This document shows, piece after piece, positions 26,820 to 36,604 of a stretch of DNA of 64,000 nucleotides. The notes below the pieces were generated by a model. The model had not been told where the DNA came from. It worked only from the letters and a program-made list of their open reading frames with translations, and made no database searches. Made by a program: the position numbers and the translations under genes. Source of the DNA: Elizabethkingia occulta (GTDB lineage: Bacteria > Bacteroidota > Bacteroidia > Flavobacteriales > Weeksellaceae); assembly GCF_002023715.1 (NCBI RefSeq), contig NZ_MAHX01000016.1:248001-312000 (forward strand), given 5' to 3'. Position 1 is the first letter of the stretch; each line of letters opens with the position of its first letter.

Positions 26820-27368
26820 TTATTTCTCCGCTTTTGTAGCTTTGATATAACCGTCATAGCTGATAGGTTGTCTGTCGTTAGCATTTACAGAAAGAAATGC
26901 TCTCCCGTTGTTATAAACATCAATATACAAAGTCTGAATATTTTGTACATCATTAACATTTATAGTATAAGATATTTTCTTCTTACTTTCTTTTTTAGCA
27001 ATCGTAAACTTTTTAGAACTAAACTTCAGTCCGTTTCGGGAAGTATCCATACTCGGTGTGAAGATTCGGCCAAAATATGGTAGATCCACACTCAGGTCAT
27101 TTGGCTGTATTTTAAAACCATAACCATAGTTGAGGTCAAACAATGTTGCAGCTGCACCAGCTGGTCTCATAGCACTCATTACATTATTGATGGTTGACTG
27201 GTCCATGGGATAGGCTCGTGTGGCAATAAAAGTGTAGCTGTCCTGATTAACTAATTTTGCAACTTCTTCGGATTTAGCAATATCTGTCGGCTTGTTGGAT
27301 GCAGCACATGAGATTACAGAAATAACGGTTAATGCTGCTAATAGATAGATGTATACTTGTTTTTTCAT
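26820..27368 (-). CDS. DUF4251 lipoprotein
   Basis: Exported 182-aa protein with lipobox VISVISC (Cys21). The body matches the DUF4251 pattern I recall from Bacteroidetes: YTFIATRAYPMD near the start and a C-terminal half with GLKFSSKKF and a beta-rich end. It is convergent with meaB, one base past its stop. Function of the family is unknown. Confidence 0.8.
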   Translation of the reverse strand: MKKQVYIYLLAALTVISVISCAASNKPTDIAKSEEVAKLVNQDSYTFIATRAYPMDQSTINNVMSAMRPAGAAATLFDLNYGYGFKIQPNDLSVDLPYFGRIFTPSMDTSRNGLKFSSKKFTIAKKESKKKISYTINVNDVQNIQTLYIDVYNNGRAFLSVNANDRQPISYDGYIKATKAEK

Positions 27369-27532
27369 TTTTTTGGAATTTAAATGATCGTTGCTTTTAT
27401 TAAAATACTAATTTTATACCAAATAAAGTTCTGATTCAGATTTTATTAAATAAAGTTACACAATTCCTGAATTGGTTTTTGTTTTTTGGAATAGAATTTG
27501 AATTTTGCGAAATCACGATAAATTTTACTGCT

Positions 27533-28339
27533 ATGAAAATAACAAGCATTATAGGTGCAGCAGCTATTGCCGCAACTTTTACAGGTTGCGTAACCAATCC
27601 TATTACAGGAAGGTCGTCAGTGCAATTTGCTGACTCTAATCAGATCAATACGATGGCTTTACAAGAGTACAAGACCACTTTGTCTAAATCTAAAGTAATT
27701 ACAGGTGCAGATGCAACACGTGTAAAAACTGTAGGAGCCCGGATTGCAAATGCAGCGAGAAACTATTACAGAAGTATAGGAAGAGAGCAGGATCTGGCAA
27801 ATTACCAATGGGAATTCAATCTGCTTCAGGACAAACAACTGAATGCATGGTGTATGCCGGGAGGTAAAGTTGCTGTATACACAGGAATATTACCAGTAAC
27901 TAAAGATGACAACGGTTTAGCTGTTGTAATGGGGCACGAAATATCCCATGCATTAGCAGGACACGGAAACGAAAGAATATCTCAGGCTACATTAGCCCAA
28001 TACGGCGGACAGTTGGTTGGTGCTTCACTTAGTAATGGCCAAATGGCCAGTATCTTCAATCAGTTATATCCTATGGGGGCTCAGGTAGGGCTTCTTGCAT
28101 ATGGAAGAAAACAAGAATCTGAGGCAGACCAAATGGGACTTTATCTGATGGCTATGGCGGGATACGATCCGCGTACTGCACCAGCATTCTGGCAAAGAAT
28201 GCAGGATGCTTCGGGAGGTGGAGCTGGTACCCCGGCATTCTTGTCGACCCACCCAAATCCAGTTAACAGAAAAGCAGCGTTGGAGGCAATGATGCCAAAA
28301 GCTTTGGAATATTACAGAGCGGCAGGAGGTAAATTATAA
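27533..28339 (+). CDS. M48-family zinc metalloprotease lipoprotein
   Basis: Periplasmic peptidase of the LoiP/BepA-like type: lipobox TFTGC (Cys17) after the ATG at 27533, then the zinc motif GHEISHALAGHG (HExxH) and the third-ligand Glu in KQESEADQMGLYLM. 268 aa. The TTG at 27479 would place an unlikely sequence before the signal peptide. Family members do quality control of outer-membrane proteins. Confidence 0.92.
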   Translation: MKITSIIGAAAIAATFTGCVTNPITGRSSVQFADSNQINTMALQEYKTTLSKSKVITGADATRVKTVGARIANAARNYYRSIGREQDLANYQWEFNLLQDKQLNAWCMPGGKVAVYTGILPVTKDDNGLAVVMGHEISHALAGHGNERISQATLAQYGGQLVGASLSNGQMASIFNQLYPMGAQVGLLAYGRKQESEADQMGLYLMAMAGYDPRTAPAFWQRMQDASGGGAGTPAFLSTHPNPVNRKAALEAMMPKALEYYRAAGGKL

Positions 28340-28400
28340 TAATCACTAATTAATCCTCTTCAAATATATATATTTGAAGAGGATTACTAAATTACACAAT

Positions 28401-28700
28401 ATGAAAAATTTAACATTTGTCGGGATTATATTATTGGCCATTGGGGTAGTATTATTCTATCTTAATAATATGGCTCTGGATCTAAGAGTTGTATATGGTG
28501 CTTTATGCGGAATCGGTGTAGGTCTTATCTTCGGAGGAATTGTAGGTTATGTAAGCAAAGGATCTGCCGTAAAGCAGGAAAATAAAATGCGACAGTTCAA
28601 GCAGCTGCAAAAAGAAAAAGATGAGCTGGAAAAGAAACAGGCTCAGCTAATGCAGGATGCTACACAACAAGAGCAAGAACAACAAAGCCGGAATGTATAA
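28401..28700 (+). CDS. Small membrane protein with coiled-coil tail
   Basis: No family recognised. The 99-aa protein has two helices (about residues 4-22 and 32-56, the second Gly-rich GALCGIGVGLIFGGIVG) and a Lys/Gln/Glu coiled coil (about 60-99). The ATG at 28401 is used rather than the TTG at 28374. It follows the M48 gene by 61 bp in the same direction and ends in a terminator. Confidence 0.65.
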   Translation: MKNLTFVGIILLAIGVVLFYLNNMALDLRVVYGALCGIGVGLIFGGIVGYVSKGSAVKQENKMRQFKQLQKEKDELEKKQAQLMQDATQQEQEQQSRNV

Positions 28701-28717
28701 CAATCCGGCTTTTATTT
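28684..28717 (+). terminator. Intrinsic terminator overlapping the preceding stop
   Basis: AAAGCCGGA (28684-28692) pairs with TCCGGCTTT (28704-28712), then TTATTTTT. Confidence 0.85.
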
Positions 28718-28736
28718 TTATTAAATCTGCTTTAGA

Positions 28737-29360
28737 TTAAAACTGATAACCAAGACCTACCATAAACAAGCTTGGTCTGTTGTCGTAGTTTACACCACTA
28801 CCTGTAACATTGTTGATGAATTTACGTTGGTCTTTAGAGAAAGAACCTTCATAACGTGCATTTACAATCAATTTAGAGATCTTTACATTCGCACCAAACT
28901 GATAACCTACAGAAAAGTTCTTGGAGGTATCTTCTTTAAAGTTCTGAAAGGTATCGTTGCTGGATAAGTTTGTAGAGAATACAGGGCCTGTAAATACGCT
29001 TAATGGGCCAATAACATCAAAACCTACCATTACCGGAATATCTAATCTGTTACTTTTTGCAGAAAGTTCGACAGAGTTTCCGTTTGCCTCAACGTAAGTA
29101 GCCTTACTTTTGAAGTTTGTATAGTAAATCTCCGGCATTACAAATAAAGAAACGATTGGTAACTTTATTTTTGCAGAAAGACCTACATTGAAACCTGCAA
29201 CATCTTTAGGATTATTAAGAGCCCCTTGTGCAGTAGAACTGATATCACTCCATCTTGAAGATGAGGTGTTGAATAATGCATTGGCTCTTACACCAAGACT
29301 AACCTGAGCATGAGCAAATGCTGCCGCACCTAGCATTACCGGAATGAATAATTTCTTCAT
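28737..29360 (-). CDS. Outer-membrane beta-barrel protein (PorT/OmpA-barrel like)
   Basis: A 207-aa exported protein: signal peptide ending AFAHAQ, then alternating beta strands with an aromatic C-terminus (FMVGLGYQF), the mark for the BAM complex. This suits an 8-stranded barrel. The ATG at 29360 gives a proper signal peptide; the upstream 29390 start adds ten polar residues. It lies just downstream of mlaF on the same strand, possibly in one transcript. Confidence 0.8.
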   Translation of the reverse strand: MKKLFIPVMLGAAAFAHAQVSLGVRANALFNTSSSRWSDISSTAQGALNNPKDVAGFNVGLSAKIKLPIVSLFVMPEIYYTNFKSKATYVEANGNSVELSAKSNRLDIPVMVGFDVIGPLSVFTGPVFSTNLSSNDTFQNFKEDTSKNFSVGYQFGANVKISKLIVNARYEGSFSKDQRKFINNVTGSGVNYDNRPSLFMVGLGYQF

Positions 29361-29393
29361 TACAGAGGTCGATTGAATCTTTGACTTCATAAC

Positions 29394-30167
29394 TTATAAA
29401 TTTTGCTTTTTTTCTAATAGTGTCTTTCTTAGCTCTTTAAATAAAGCTGAAGAGTAGACGAAGTTTATTAAATGTTCATTATCAGCTGTCAGAATGTTGT
29501 GCATAGAGCCTTCCCATTCCTTCAGTCCGTTTCTCAGATAGACAATTTTTTCACCGATTGTCATCACCGAGTTCATATCGTGGGTATTGATAATAGTAGT
29601 TGTTTTGTATTCTTCAGTAATTTCTTTCAACAATTCATCAATTACTATTGACGTGTTTGGGTCTAGTCCGGAGTTAGGTTCATCACAGAATAAGTACTTC
29701 GGATTATTTACAATAGCACGGGCAATAGCTACCCTTTTTTGCATTCCTCCGGAAATTTCAGAAGGATATTTATTGTTAGCATTTTCAAGCTTTACTCTAC
29801 CTATAACGTCGGTAACTCTCTTTTTCTTATCCTTAAAGGTCAAGTTTGTAAACATATCCAGCGGGAACATAATATTTTCCTCTACAGTCATAGAGTCAAA
29901 AAGAGCACTTCCCTGGAATACAGTGCCTATTTCCGAACGAAGACTTTGTCTTTCTTCACGATTCATTTTAGCAAAATCTCTTCCATCAAAATCAATAATT
30001 CCGGAAGAAGGATCGTAAACTCCCAATAAACATTTCAGGAAAACCGTTTTTCCGGATCCACTCTGTCCAATCACAAGATTGATTTTTCCGTCTTCAAAAG
30101 AAGTAGAAATGCCTTTTAGTACTTCTACATCACCGAAACTCTTTCTTAAATCTCTTATATCAATCAT
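29394..30167 (-). CDS. mlaF: MlaF-like ABC transporter ATPase
   Basis: ATPase of the Mla phospholipid transport system. Walker A GQSGSGKT, signature SGGMQKRVAIARA, Walker B YLFCDEPNSGLDP and the switch His in NTHDMNSV are present. 257 aa from the ATG at 30167, which overlaps the stop of mlaE by one base (TAATG). The longer frame to 30227 runs into mlaE and is not used. Confidence 0.93.
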   Translation of the reverse strand: MIDIRDLRKSFGDVEVLKGISTSFEDGKINLVIGQSGSGKTVFLKCLLGVYDPSSGIIDFDGRDFAKMNREERQSLRSEIGTVFQGSALFDSMTVEENIMFPLDMFTNLTFKDKKKRVTDVIGRVKLENANNKYPSEISGGMQKRVAIARAIVNNPKYLFCDEPNSGLDPNTSIVIDELLKEITEEYKTTTIINTHDMNSVMTIGEKIVYLRNGLKEWEGSMHNILTADNEHLINFVYSSALFKELRKTLLEKKQNL

Positions 30168-30916
30168 TAGCTCAGGAATAATTGGGTTAATATTAAGTTC
30201 GCTATAATAACAGCTACAATAGTCCATACTACAGCCTGTGTACTGGCACGCCCTACTTCCAGAGATCCTCCTTTAACAAAGTAACCGAAGTAGGCTGGAA
30301 TAGTAGCAATAAGAAATGCAAATACAGCAGTTTTGAAGAATGCATACCAGATGAAGTAAGTCGGCATATACATTTGTATACCAGTGATATACTCTGCCTG
30401 TGTCCAGTTTCCTGTTAGTTCACCCGCCCAGTAACCTCCTACAATACCAAAAACAATACTAATGGCAATAAGCAGCGGATTGAAAACAACACTTGCTACT
30501 ATCTTAGGTAAAATTAAAAAGTTAGGAGAATTAACCCCCATAATATCCAATGCATCAATTTGTTCTGTCACGCGCATAGTCCCAATACTCGATGCAATAT
30601 ATGAACCTACCTTTCCGGCAAGGATTACACTGACAATAGTAGGAGAAAATTCCAGAATCAAAACTACTTTGGTTGCATACCCGATAAATGAGTTCGGGAT
30701 AGGAAAGGAAGAAGCACTGAAGTTATTATACATCTGTATGGCAACTACTGCACCTACAAATATGGAGGTGAAAAGTACCAGACCAAAGGAGTTAACCCCA
30801 AGATCGTAAATTTCCCGCATTAACAGCTTCATGAAAACCTTCATTTTCTGAGGTTTCTGGAAGGTCTTTCCCAGAAGCATAAAATATTCGCCAATAGCGC
30901 CAAAAAGTTTTAACAT
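30167..30916 (-). CDS. mlaE: MlaE-family ABC permease
   Basis: Inner-membrane permease (249 aa) of the MlaE/YrbE family: an amphipathic N-terminal helix, then 5 hydrophobic helices, with the conserved GAVVAIQMYNNF, GYATKVVLILEFSPTIVSVILAGKVGSYIAS (in part) and RVTEQIDALDIMGV segments. Coupled to mlaF by a TAATG overlap. Its substrate-binding partner MlaD is encoded at 41.5 kb. Confidence 0.93.
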   Translation of the reverse strand: MLKLFGAIGEYFMLLGKTFQKPQKMKVFMKLLMREIYDLGVNSFGLVLFTSIFVGAVVAIQMYNNFSASSFPIPNSFIGYATKVVLILEFSPTIVSVILAGKVGSYIASSIGTMRVTEQIDALDIMGVNSPNFLILPKIVASVVFNPLLIAISIVFGIVGGYWAGELTGNWTQAEYITGIQMYMPTYFIWYAFFKTAVFAFLIATIPAYFGYFVKGGSLEVGRASTQAVVWTIVAVIIANLILTQLFLS

Positions 30917-31009
30917 GCTGCGAAATTAATGTTTTTATTTAAATTAAGATTTTTTGCGTTTGCTGGTTCTATATTAACCGCTGAAGCAATAATCTTTGAA
31001 ATGTCTTAT

Positions 31010-31645
31010 TTATGGAATGTTCAGATACTTATGAGTCTGTACAGAAGCCTGCCATTCCGGATGTTCTAATATATAGTCCGTAATTTTAGGATACATTTCG
31101 TTTCTCTTACTCCATTCACTCTGAAGATAACGTTTACAGTTGTCAGAAACTTTAGCGGACTGCTCTTCTGCAAATTTGAAATCGTTGTTATTGAAAACAA
31201 TAACCTTTAGTTCGCTGGCTTCTTTGTAAATATCTTCTAATGGTAAACCTGTTTTTTTCGGGGAAAGTGTAATCCAGTCCAAATGCCCGCTCATAGGATA
31301 GGCACCGGAAGTTTCAATATGGATCGTACAACCCAGTTCTTTTAATTTTGATGTCAGAATTTCAAGATTCCACATCAATGGCTCTCCTCCTGTTAAAACA
31401 ATTGTTTTACAGTATTTTGCTGCGGTTTCTGCAATTTCCTCTGCATTCATTAACGGATGTAAGTTCGGATCCCAGCTTTCCTTTACATCGCACCAGTGAC
31501 AGCCTACATCGCACCCGCCTAAACGAATGAAATATGCGGCTTTTCCTGTATGAGCACCTTCTCCTTGTAAAGTGTAAAAATGCTCCATTACAGGGAGCAT
31601 TTTACCTTCTTTTAATAAAATATCTTGTTCTTTATTCATTTTCAT
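31010..31645 (-). CDS. queE: 7-carboxy-7-deazaguanine synthase QueE
   Basis: Radical SAM enzyme of the queuosine and 7-deazaguanine pathway: turns 6-carboxy-tetrahydropterin into 7-carboxy-7-deazaguanine. The cluster motif is C-x3-C-x2-C (GGCDVGCHWCD), preceded by the family hallmark FYTLQGEGAHTGKAAYFIR (part). GGEP is present as TGGEPLMW. 211 aa. It overlaps folD by one base; both use pterin or folate chemistry. Confidence 0.93.
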   Translation of the reverse strand: MKMNKEQDILLKEGKMLPVMEHFYTLQGEGAHTGKAAYFIRLGGCDVGCHWCDVKESWDPNLHPLMNAEEIAETAAKYCKTIVLTGGEPLMWNLEILTSKLKELGCTIHIETSGAYPMSGHLDWITLSPKKTGLPLEDIYKEASELKVIVFNNNDFKFAEEQSAKVSDNCKRYLQSEWSKRNEMYPKITDYILEHPEWQASVQTHKYLNIP

Positions 31646-32529
31646 TAATCATTATACACTGATGTTTTGTAGGCAATCAGGGTATTTTTCATCAGCATAG
31701 CTCTGGTCATTGGACCAACACCTCCCGGAACCGGAGTAATCCAGCTTGCTTTTTTCTCACAGCTTTCAAAATCTACGTCTCCTGCAAGGTGATAGCCTTT
31801 TTCTGAGTCATCATCTACTCTGGTAATTCCTACATCAATAATTACTGCACCTTCTTTAATCATTTCTCCTTTCAGGAAGTGTGGATCTCCAAGAGCGGTA
31901 ATTACGATATCAGCTTTTTTTGTATATTCTTCTATATCTTTAGTATAAGAGTGTGTAAGGGTTACAGTAGAGTTTCCAGGGAAGTCTTTACGCCCCATAA
32001 GGATACTCATCGGACGTCCTACGATACGGCTTCTTCCGATAATTACACAGTCTTTACCTTTTGTTTCAATATTGTATCTTTCTAATAATGTCAGAATCCC
32101 GAATGGCGTTGCCGGAAGGAATGTATCCATTTCCAATGCCATTTTTCCAAAGTTTTCAGGGTGGAAACCATCCACGTCTTTTCTTGGATCGATTGCCATA
32201 ATGATCTTTTCCTGATCAATCTGCTTAGGCAAAGGTAACTGAACGATAAAACCATCTACATGTTTCGATTTATTCAGTTCATCTATTTTCTCCAAAAGTT
32301 CGGCTTCAGGAACAGTTGCAGGAAACTTAACCAGTGAAGAGGAGAAGCCTACTTCTTCACAGTCTTTTACTTTACTGTTTACATATGCTTTACTTGCACC
32401 ATTGTTTCCAACAAGAATTGCAACTAAGTGCGGAGCACGTCTTTTGTTGGAAAGAATTTTCTGAACTTCTTCCTTTATTTCCTGTTTTACTTCTTTGGAT
32501 ACTTTTAGTCCGTCAAGGATTTGTGCCAT
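31645..32529 (-). CDS. folD: Bifunctional methylene-THF dehydrogenase / cyclohydrolase FolD
   Basis: One-carbon enzyme (294 aa) linking 5,10-methylene-THF to 10-formyl-THF. The catalytic Lys lies in SKAYVNSKVKDCEEVGF, with the family motifs GFIVQLPLPKQID, DVDGFHPENFGKM and VIGRSRIVGRPMS. C-terminal PGGVGPMTRAML is also diagnostic. It leads into queE with a TAATG overlap. Confidence 0.96.
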   Translation of the reverse strand: MAQILDGLKVSKEVKQEIKEEVQKILSNKRRAPHLVAILVGNNGASKAYVNSKVKDCEEVGFSSSLVKFPATVPEAELLEKIDELNKSKHVDGFIVQLPLPKQIDQEKIIMAIDPRKDVDGFHPENFGKMALEMDTFLPATPFGILTLLERYNIETKGKDCVIIGRSRIVGRPMSILMGRKDFPGNSTVTLTHSYTKDIEEYTKKADIVITALGDPHFLKGEMIKEGAVIIDVGITRVDDDSEKGYHLAGDVDFESCEKKASWITPVPGGVGPMTRAMLMKNTLIAYKTSVYND

Positions 32530-32589
32530 TTTTCTTTCTTTTTACTTTATTTAGATTTTTTTATATTTTTAACCAAGTTTACCTAAAAT

Positions 32590-33228
32590 TTATTTATTTA
32601 AATCTGATATTGCATTATATGCAGCATTAGCATATTCTTTCATTATGTCTGAAAGTATTGGTTTGAAGTAATTTAAATGTTCATCTGAAATTAAATTTAA
32701 ATCATCGTCAATCAATTTTTTATCAAATTTTTTTATAGGTGCAGGGTCAAACCTTTTCGAAAAACGATATTTGATAAAATCATCTTTTTTCACAGAGAAA
32801 ATATTCATTTCCATAATACTATAGGCAAAAACACTTTTTTTTGCAAAACTAATTACTGTAATACCAAAATTAGTTTGGCTTTGTAATGCAAGCTGGGCTG
32901 GTGAGCCAGATTTATAAATTATTGGGTTTTGTAATACGATAAGAACGTCTAAATTATTTTGAAGGCAAATATCTTTTAATTGTTCTTTTTTTAAGTAAAC
33001 ATCTTTTTTAAAAGGCTTAAGCATTGCTAACTCTTTTATATCCAGATTTTTTTCAAAAACATTGATGACATTGATTTCAGTGGGTTTAATGTTTATTAAT
33101 TTTTCTGAAATTATTCCTTTTCCAACTGATGATGTTATCATCGAATCAATATTATAAATAAGACCGACTTTTTGTGAAAATAAGTATGCAGAGGAAAATA
33201 ATATAATAAAAAGGAATAACTTTTTCAT
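32590..33228 (-). CDS. Secreted protein of unknown function
   Basis: No family recognised. A 212-aa protein with a signal peptide (residues 1-18, ending YLFSQ) and no lipobox; a mixed alpha/beta body with DVLIVLQNP and an amphipathic C-terminal helix. More AT-rich than its neighbours pgi and folD, which may point to a faster-evolving or acquired gene. Confidence 0.65.
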   Translation of the reverse strand: MKKLFLFIILFSSAYLFSQKVGLIYNIDSMITSSVGKGIISEKLINIKPTEINVINVFEKNLDIKELAMLKPFKKDVYLKKEQLKDICLQNNLDVLIVLQNPIIYKSGSPAQLALQSQTNFGITVISFAKKSVFAYSIMEMNIFSVKKDDFIKYRFSKRFDPAPIKKFDKKLIDDDLNLISDEHLNYFKPILSDIMKEYANAAYNAISDLNK

Positions 33229-33230
33229 TG

Positions 33231-34874
33231 CTATTTTTTCGCTTTATAAAAATTAATCAGTCCGTTCGTAGAGCTGTCATGTGATGTAATTTCTGCAGTA
33301 TTCTCCAGTTCTGGAAGGATTTTATTTGCTAAAGCTTTTCCTAATTCTACCCCCCATTGGTCGAAACTGAAAATATTCCAGATCACACCCTGAACAAAAA
33401 TTTTGTGCTCGTAAAAAGCAATAAGCTGTCCCAGAGTAAATGGCGTTAATTCTTCAAAAATGAAAGAGTTAGTAGGTGTATTACCTGTGAATGTTTTGAA
33501 ATTGGTTAAAAAGGCAATTTCTTCTTCATTTTTTCCGGATGCTTTTAGCTCAGTAATTACTTCTTCTTTTGTCTTACCAAAAGCTAAAGCTTCCGTCTGT
33601 GCAAAGAAGTTGGACATTAATTTGTCTTGGTGATCACTAAGGTTATTGTTTGCTTTTACATATGCAATAAAGTCAGCTGGAATAAGCTCAGTTCCTTGGT
33701 GAATCAATTGGTAGAAAGCATGCTGTCCGTTTGTTCCCGGCTCTCCCCAGATGATAGGTCCGGTTTCGTAATCTACAAATTCGCCATTTCTGTCAACAGA
33801 TTTACCATTACTTTCCATATCTCCTTGCTGCAGGTATGCTGCAAATCTGTCAAGATACTGGCTGTATGGTAATATCGCATATGAACTTGCATCGAAGAAG
33901 TTGCGATACCAAACTCCTAATATACCCATTAGTACAGGGATATTGTTTTTAAATTCTGTATTTCTAAAATGTTTATCCGTGTCCTGTGCACCACGAAGTA
34001 ATTTTTCGAAGTTGTTGTATCCTACGGCTAGTACAATGCTTAATCCGATTGCACTCCAAAGTGAGTATCTTCCGCCAACCCAATCCCAGAATTCGAAGAT
34101 ATTTTCTTCAGCAATTCCGAAATTCTTTACAGCTTCAACGTTTGTGGAAAGTGCTACGAAATGTTTTGCAACATCTTCCTCTTTTCCTGCTTTCAGGAAC
34201 CATTCTTTTGCAGAAAGTGCATTGGTCATTGTTTCCTGAGTTGTGAATGTTTTGGAAGCAATGATAAACAAAGTTGTTTCCGGATTCAGATTTTTGACAA
34301 CTTCAGCAATATGATTACCATCTACATTGGATACGAAGTGTGTGTTTAATCTTGTTTTATAGTGCTTCAGCGCGCTGCAAACCATTACAGGGCCGAGGTC
34401 AGAACCTCCGATCCCTATGTTTACAACATCTGTGATTTCTTTTCCTGAAAACCCTTTATGTTCTCCTGAAATAATTTTTTCAGAAAAAACTTTCATTTGG
34501 TTCAGCACTCTCTGAACATCTTCATCGATGCTTTTACCATTAACTACAATCTTTTCTTCTCCAAAATTTCTCAGGGCTGTATGAAGTACAGCTCTGTTTT
34601 CAGTTTGGTTAATCAGGTCTCCGGTAAACATTTTTTCGATGGCATCCTTCACATGACACTCTTCTGCCAGTGCTAAAAGAAGTTCAAAAGCTTTTTTATC
34701 TACAAGGTTTTTTGAAAAATCAAACAGAAGGTTCTCCCTCTGGATAGAAAATTCCGAAAATCTGCTTTTATCTTCTGTGAAAAGCTGCTTCAGATCGAAA
34801 TCTGTTTCCGCGAAATGTTCTTTTAGTTGTGCCCAGGCTTTGGTTTCAGTAGGATTGATTGTGTTTAAAGACAT
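33231..34874 (-). CDS. pgi: Glucose-6-phosphate isomerase
   Basis: Glycolytic isomerase (glucose-6-phosphate to fructose-6-phosphate), 547 aa, the long E. coli-like form. The phosphate-binding [11 protein letters not shown], the [13 protein letters not shown] segment, [13 protein letters not shown] and the catalytic Glu/His area [15 protein letters not shown] are clear. The ATG at 34874 is chosen; the extra eight residues upstream are not conserved. A -7 box TAAATTTG is seen at 34896-34903 on the minus strand. Confidence 0.97.
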   Translation of the reverse strand: MSLNTINPTETKAWAQLKEHFAETDFDLKQLFTEDKSRFSEFSIQRENLLFDFSKNLVDKKAFELLLALAEECHVKDAIEKMFTGDLINQTENRAVLHTALRNFGEEKIVVNGKSIDEDVQRVLNQMKVFSEKIISGEHKGFSGKEITDVVNIGIGGSDLGPVMVCSALKHYKTRLNTHFVSNVDGNHIAEVVKNLNPETTLFIIASKTFTTQETMTNALSAKEWFLKAGKEEDVAKHFVALSTNVEAVKNFGIAEENIFEFWDWVGGRYSLWSAIGLSIVLAVGYNNFEKLLRGAQDTDKHFRNTEFKNNIPVLMGILGVWYRNFFDASSYAILPYSQYLDRFAAYLQQGDMESNGKSVDRNGEFVDYETGPIIWGEPGTNGQHAFYQLIHQGTELIPADFIAYVKANNNLSDHQDKLMSNFFAQTEALAFGKTKEEVITELKASGKNEEEIAFLTNFKTFTGNTPTNSFIFEELTPFTLGQLIAFYEHKIFVQGVIWNIFSFDQWGVELGKALANKILPELENTAEITSHDSSTNGLINFYKAKK

Positions 34875-34954
34875 TTTCGTAATGGTTTTAAGACGCAAAT
34901 TTACGCAATCGTATTGAATTTTTTACTTTTTTGAGTATGAATAGATTGTAAAGT

Positions 34955-34980
34955 AAAAGGACTGCATTTGCAGTCCTTTT
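34955..34980 (-). terminator. Terminator of the DUF4349 gene
   Basis: AAAAGGACTGCA (34955-34966) pairs with TGCAGTCCTTTT (34969-34980). It begins right at the end of the DUF4349 gene. Confidence 0.88.
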
Positions 34981-34982
34981 AC

Positions 34983-35912
34983 TTAGTCATTTACTGTTGG
35001 TTTTGGAGATTTTGGCCGTTTCAAGCCTTTAGCGCGAACAAACCATATAATTCCTGCTACTATAAGAGCAAATGGCCATAAATTTAGCAGAATGATAAAA
35101 AATTGTTGAATAAGGTAGAATCCGTTGATAATAGATAATTTAGCCTCGTAAAAGAAGTTGGTTTTATATTTTGCATCTATTGATTTGGTATTGGTTACAG
35201 CTATTTCTGCTACACGAACATTGGGCTCTTTTATGCTCAGATTCACAGTGCTGTAAGCAATGTTATCTTTCAGGTTGTAAGAATCTATAATATTCTGATT
35301 GTGATCTCTTTCGTTGTCATCGCCTTGTTCTACGGTTGTGGATGTAGGTTTAAGCTTATCGATATTGCCTTCTTTTTTCTTCATTCTTTGCTGTTCCAGC
35401 TGTGCCATTTTAATGTTTGCTGTTACATCTTCAGCATTGATGATTCTGGAATTTAAAAACAAATTCTGGCTGTTAATCTGTTGAAGGAAATCTGCCAGCT
35501 GCATGGTGGGTACTTTTACAACCATATCATTCTGCATAGTTGATTTTTTTACCATAACAGCTTTGTCATCACTCTGGTTATAAGTCTCCTCTGAGAGCAG
35601 ATTGTTTTTGAGTTCACTGTTAATGACATAACCACCCATTTGCTTCAGCTGATTTTCTATTTTAATAGTTGTATCATAGACGTCTTTAACCTCCATATTT
35701 ACTGTTGCTGTTTTTACAAACTCTTTGCCTTTTACCTGTGTAGAGGCTGCTAAAGATATGCTATCTGTTGTAGACGCTGAGGCTTCTGCTGAGACCGCTT
35801 TTGCGGATTCATAATTTGCATCGGACATAGAAGCAGATTCCTGTTTTTTGCAAGAAAAAACGCTAAGAATAAGTACGGATGCAAGGGTTAGATTTAATGT
35901 ATTATTTTTCAT
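34983..35912 (-). CDS. DUF4349 lipoprotein
   Basis: A 309-aa envelope protein: lipobox LILSVFSC (Cys21), a Ser/Ala-rich linker, the DUF4349 domain (VKTATVNMEVKDVYDTT to TVNLSIKEP, with an inner coiled coil) and a C-terminal membrane helix (about 270-293) followed by basic residues. So it may be held in both membranes or in the inner one. Family function unknown. Confidence 0.85.
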   Translation of the reverse strand: MKNNTLNLTLASVLILSVFSCKKQESASMSDANYESAKAVSAEASASTTDSISLAASTQVKGKEFVKTATVNMEVKDVYDTTIKIENQLKQMGGYVINSELKNNLLSEETYNQSDDKAVMVKKSTMQNDMVVKVPTMQLADFLQQINSQNLFLNSRIINAEDVTANIKMAQLEQQRMKKKEGNIDKLKPTSTTVEQGDDNERDHNQNIIDSYNLKDNIAYSTVNLSIKEPNVRVAEIAVTNTKSIDAKYKTNFFYEAKLSIINGFYLIQQFFIILLNLWPFALIVAGIIWFVRAKGLKRPKSPKPTVND

Positions 35913-36090
35913 AATTAGAATTTTTGATCGTTAGCTATTCCAAAGATCCAAAAGTTCTGATCTGGCCACTTGAAAATCAAGCGTAAAATTCTTGTAAATA
36001 GATTTTTACTTTTAATAAATTGATAATGAGTGTTTTGTAAAACAATATTTCTCTTCAGTGAGAGTTAAAATATTAAGTAAGCATAAAAAA

Positions 36091-36111
36091 CCGCCCAAAA
36101 AAATTGGACGG
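36091..36111 (-). terminator. Terminator after the DoxX gene
   Basis: CCGCCCAA pairs with TTGGACGG (one mismatch pair) and the minus strand continues into TTTTTTATG. Confidence 0.7.
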
Positions 36112-36139
36112 CTAATTAAATATTTAGTGATTAGTGTAT

Positions 36140-36508
36140 TTAGCTTATCAGGTTTTTGTATTTGCTGCTGTTGTCTATAAGCATCCAAAGGTTGATTAAT
36201 GCTAAAGGAGCCGCAATAGGTAATCCAGTAGTGTCTTTAAGGTTATGAAGCAGGATGCCTACCATAACGGGAAGGATAATAATAGCGCCCAAAGCTCTTG
36301 TTTTTGGGAAGATAACTAATAGTCCACCAGTAATTTCAACAACGGCTACCAAAGGAAGAAGCCAGCCAATTTCCATAATAGCCCCGAATATTTTTTTCTG
36401 CTCTTCAGTTAACTGGGGAGTTGGCATAAAGTGAAAAAACTTATCCAATCCGGCCTGAATAAACATTAGCCCAAACAATAGGAAAATGATGAATTTTACG
36501 ATTTTCAT
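36140..36508 (-). CDS. DoxX-family membrane protein
   Basis: A 122-aa protein with four hydrophobic helices and the DoxX pattern (GLMFIQAGLDKFFHF near the start, EIGWLLPLVAVVEITGGLLV in the middle). The family is poorly defined, with links to redox and sulfur chemistry. A -7 box TAACTTTG is at 36534-36541 on the minus strand. Confidence 0.85.
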   Translation of the reverse strand: MKIVKFIIFLLFGLMFIQAGLDKFFHFMPTPQLTEEQKKIFGAIMEIGWLLPLVAVVEITGGLLVIFPKTRALGAIIILPVMVGILLHNLKDTTGLPIAAPLALINLWMLIDNSSKYKNLIS

Positions 36509-36533
36509 AATTTTGTAATTTAATAGTTTAGAC

Positions 36534-36541
36534 CAAAGTTA
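36534..36541 (-). promoter_or_regulatory. -7 box of the DoxX gene
   Basis: Minus strand TAACTTTG, a TAnnTTTG match 26 bp before the ATG. Confidence 0.5.
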
Positions 36542-36548
36542 TAAAAAA

Positions 36549-36575
36549 TAAACTTCACATATTTTGTGAAGTTTA
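36549..36575 (-). terminator. Palindrome after lon, ahead of DoxX
   Basis: TAAACTTCAC (36549-36558) pairs with GTGAAGTTTA (36566-36575), followed on the minus strand by TTTTTTAT. It reads as the lon terminator, yet it also covers the -33 region of the DoxX promoter and could be an operator. Confidence 0.6.
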
Positions 36576-36604
36576 TAATTGTATAGGTTTTATGTTGTGA
36601 ATGA

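Noticed and set aside
32590-33228. Horizontally acquired toxin gene
   Set aside because: More AT-rich than neighbours and unknown, but it has a plain signal peptide and no antitoxin, mobile element or toxin motif.
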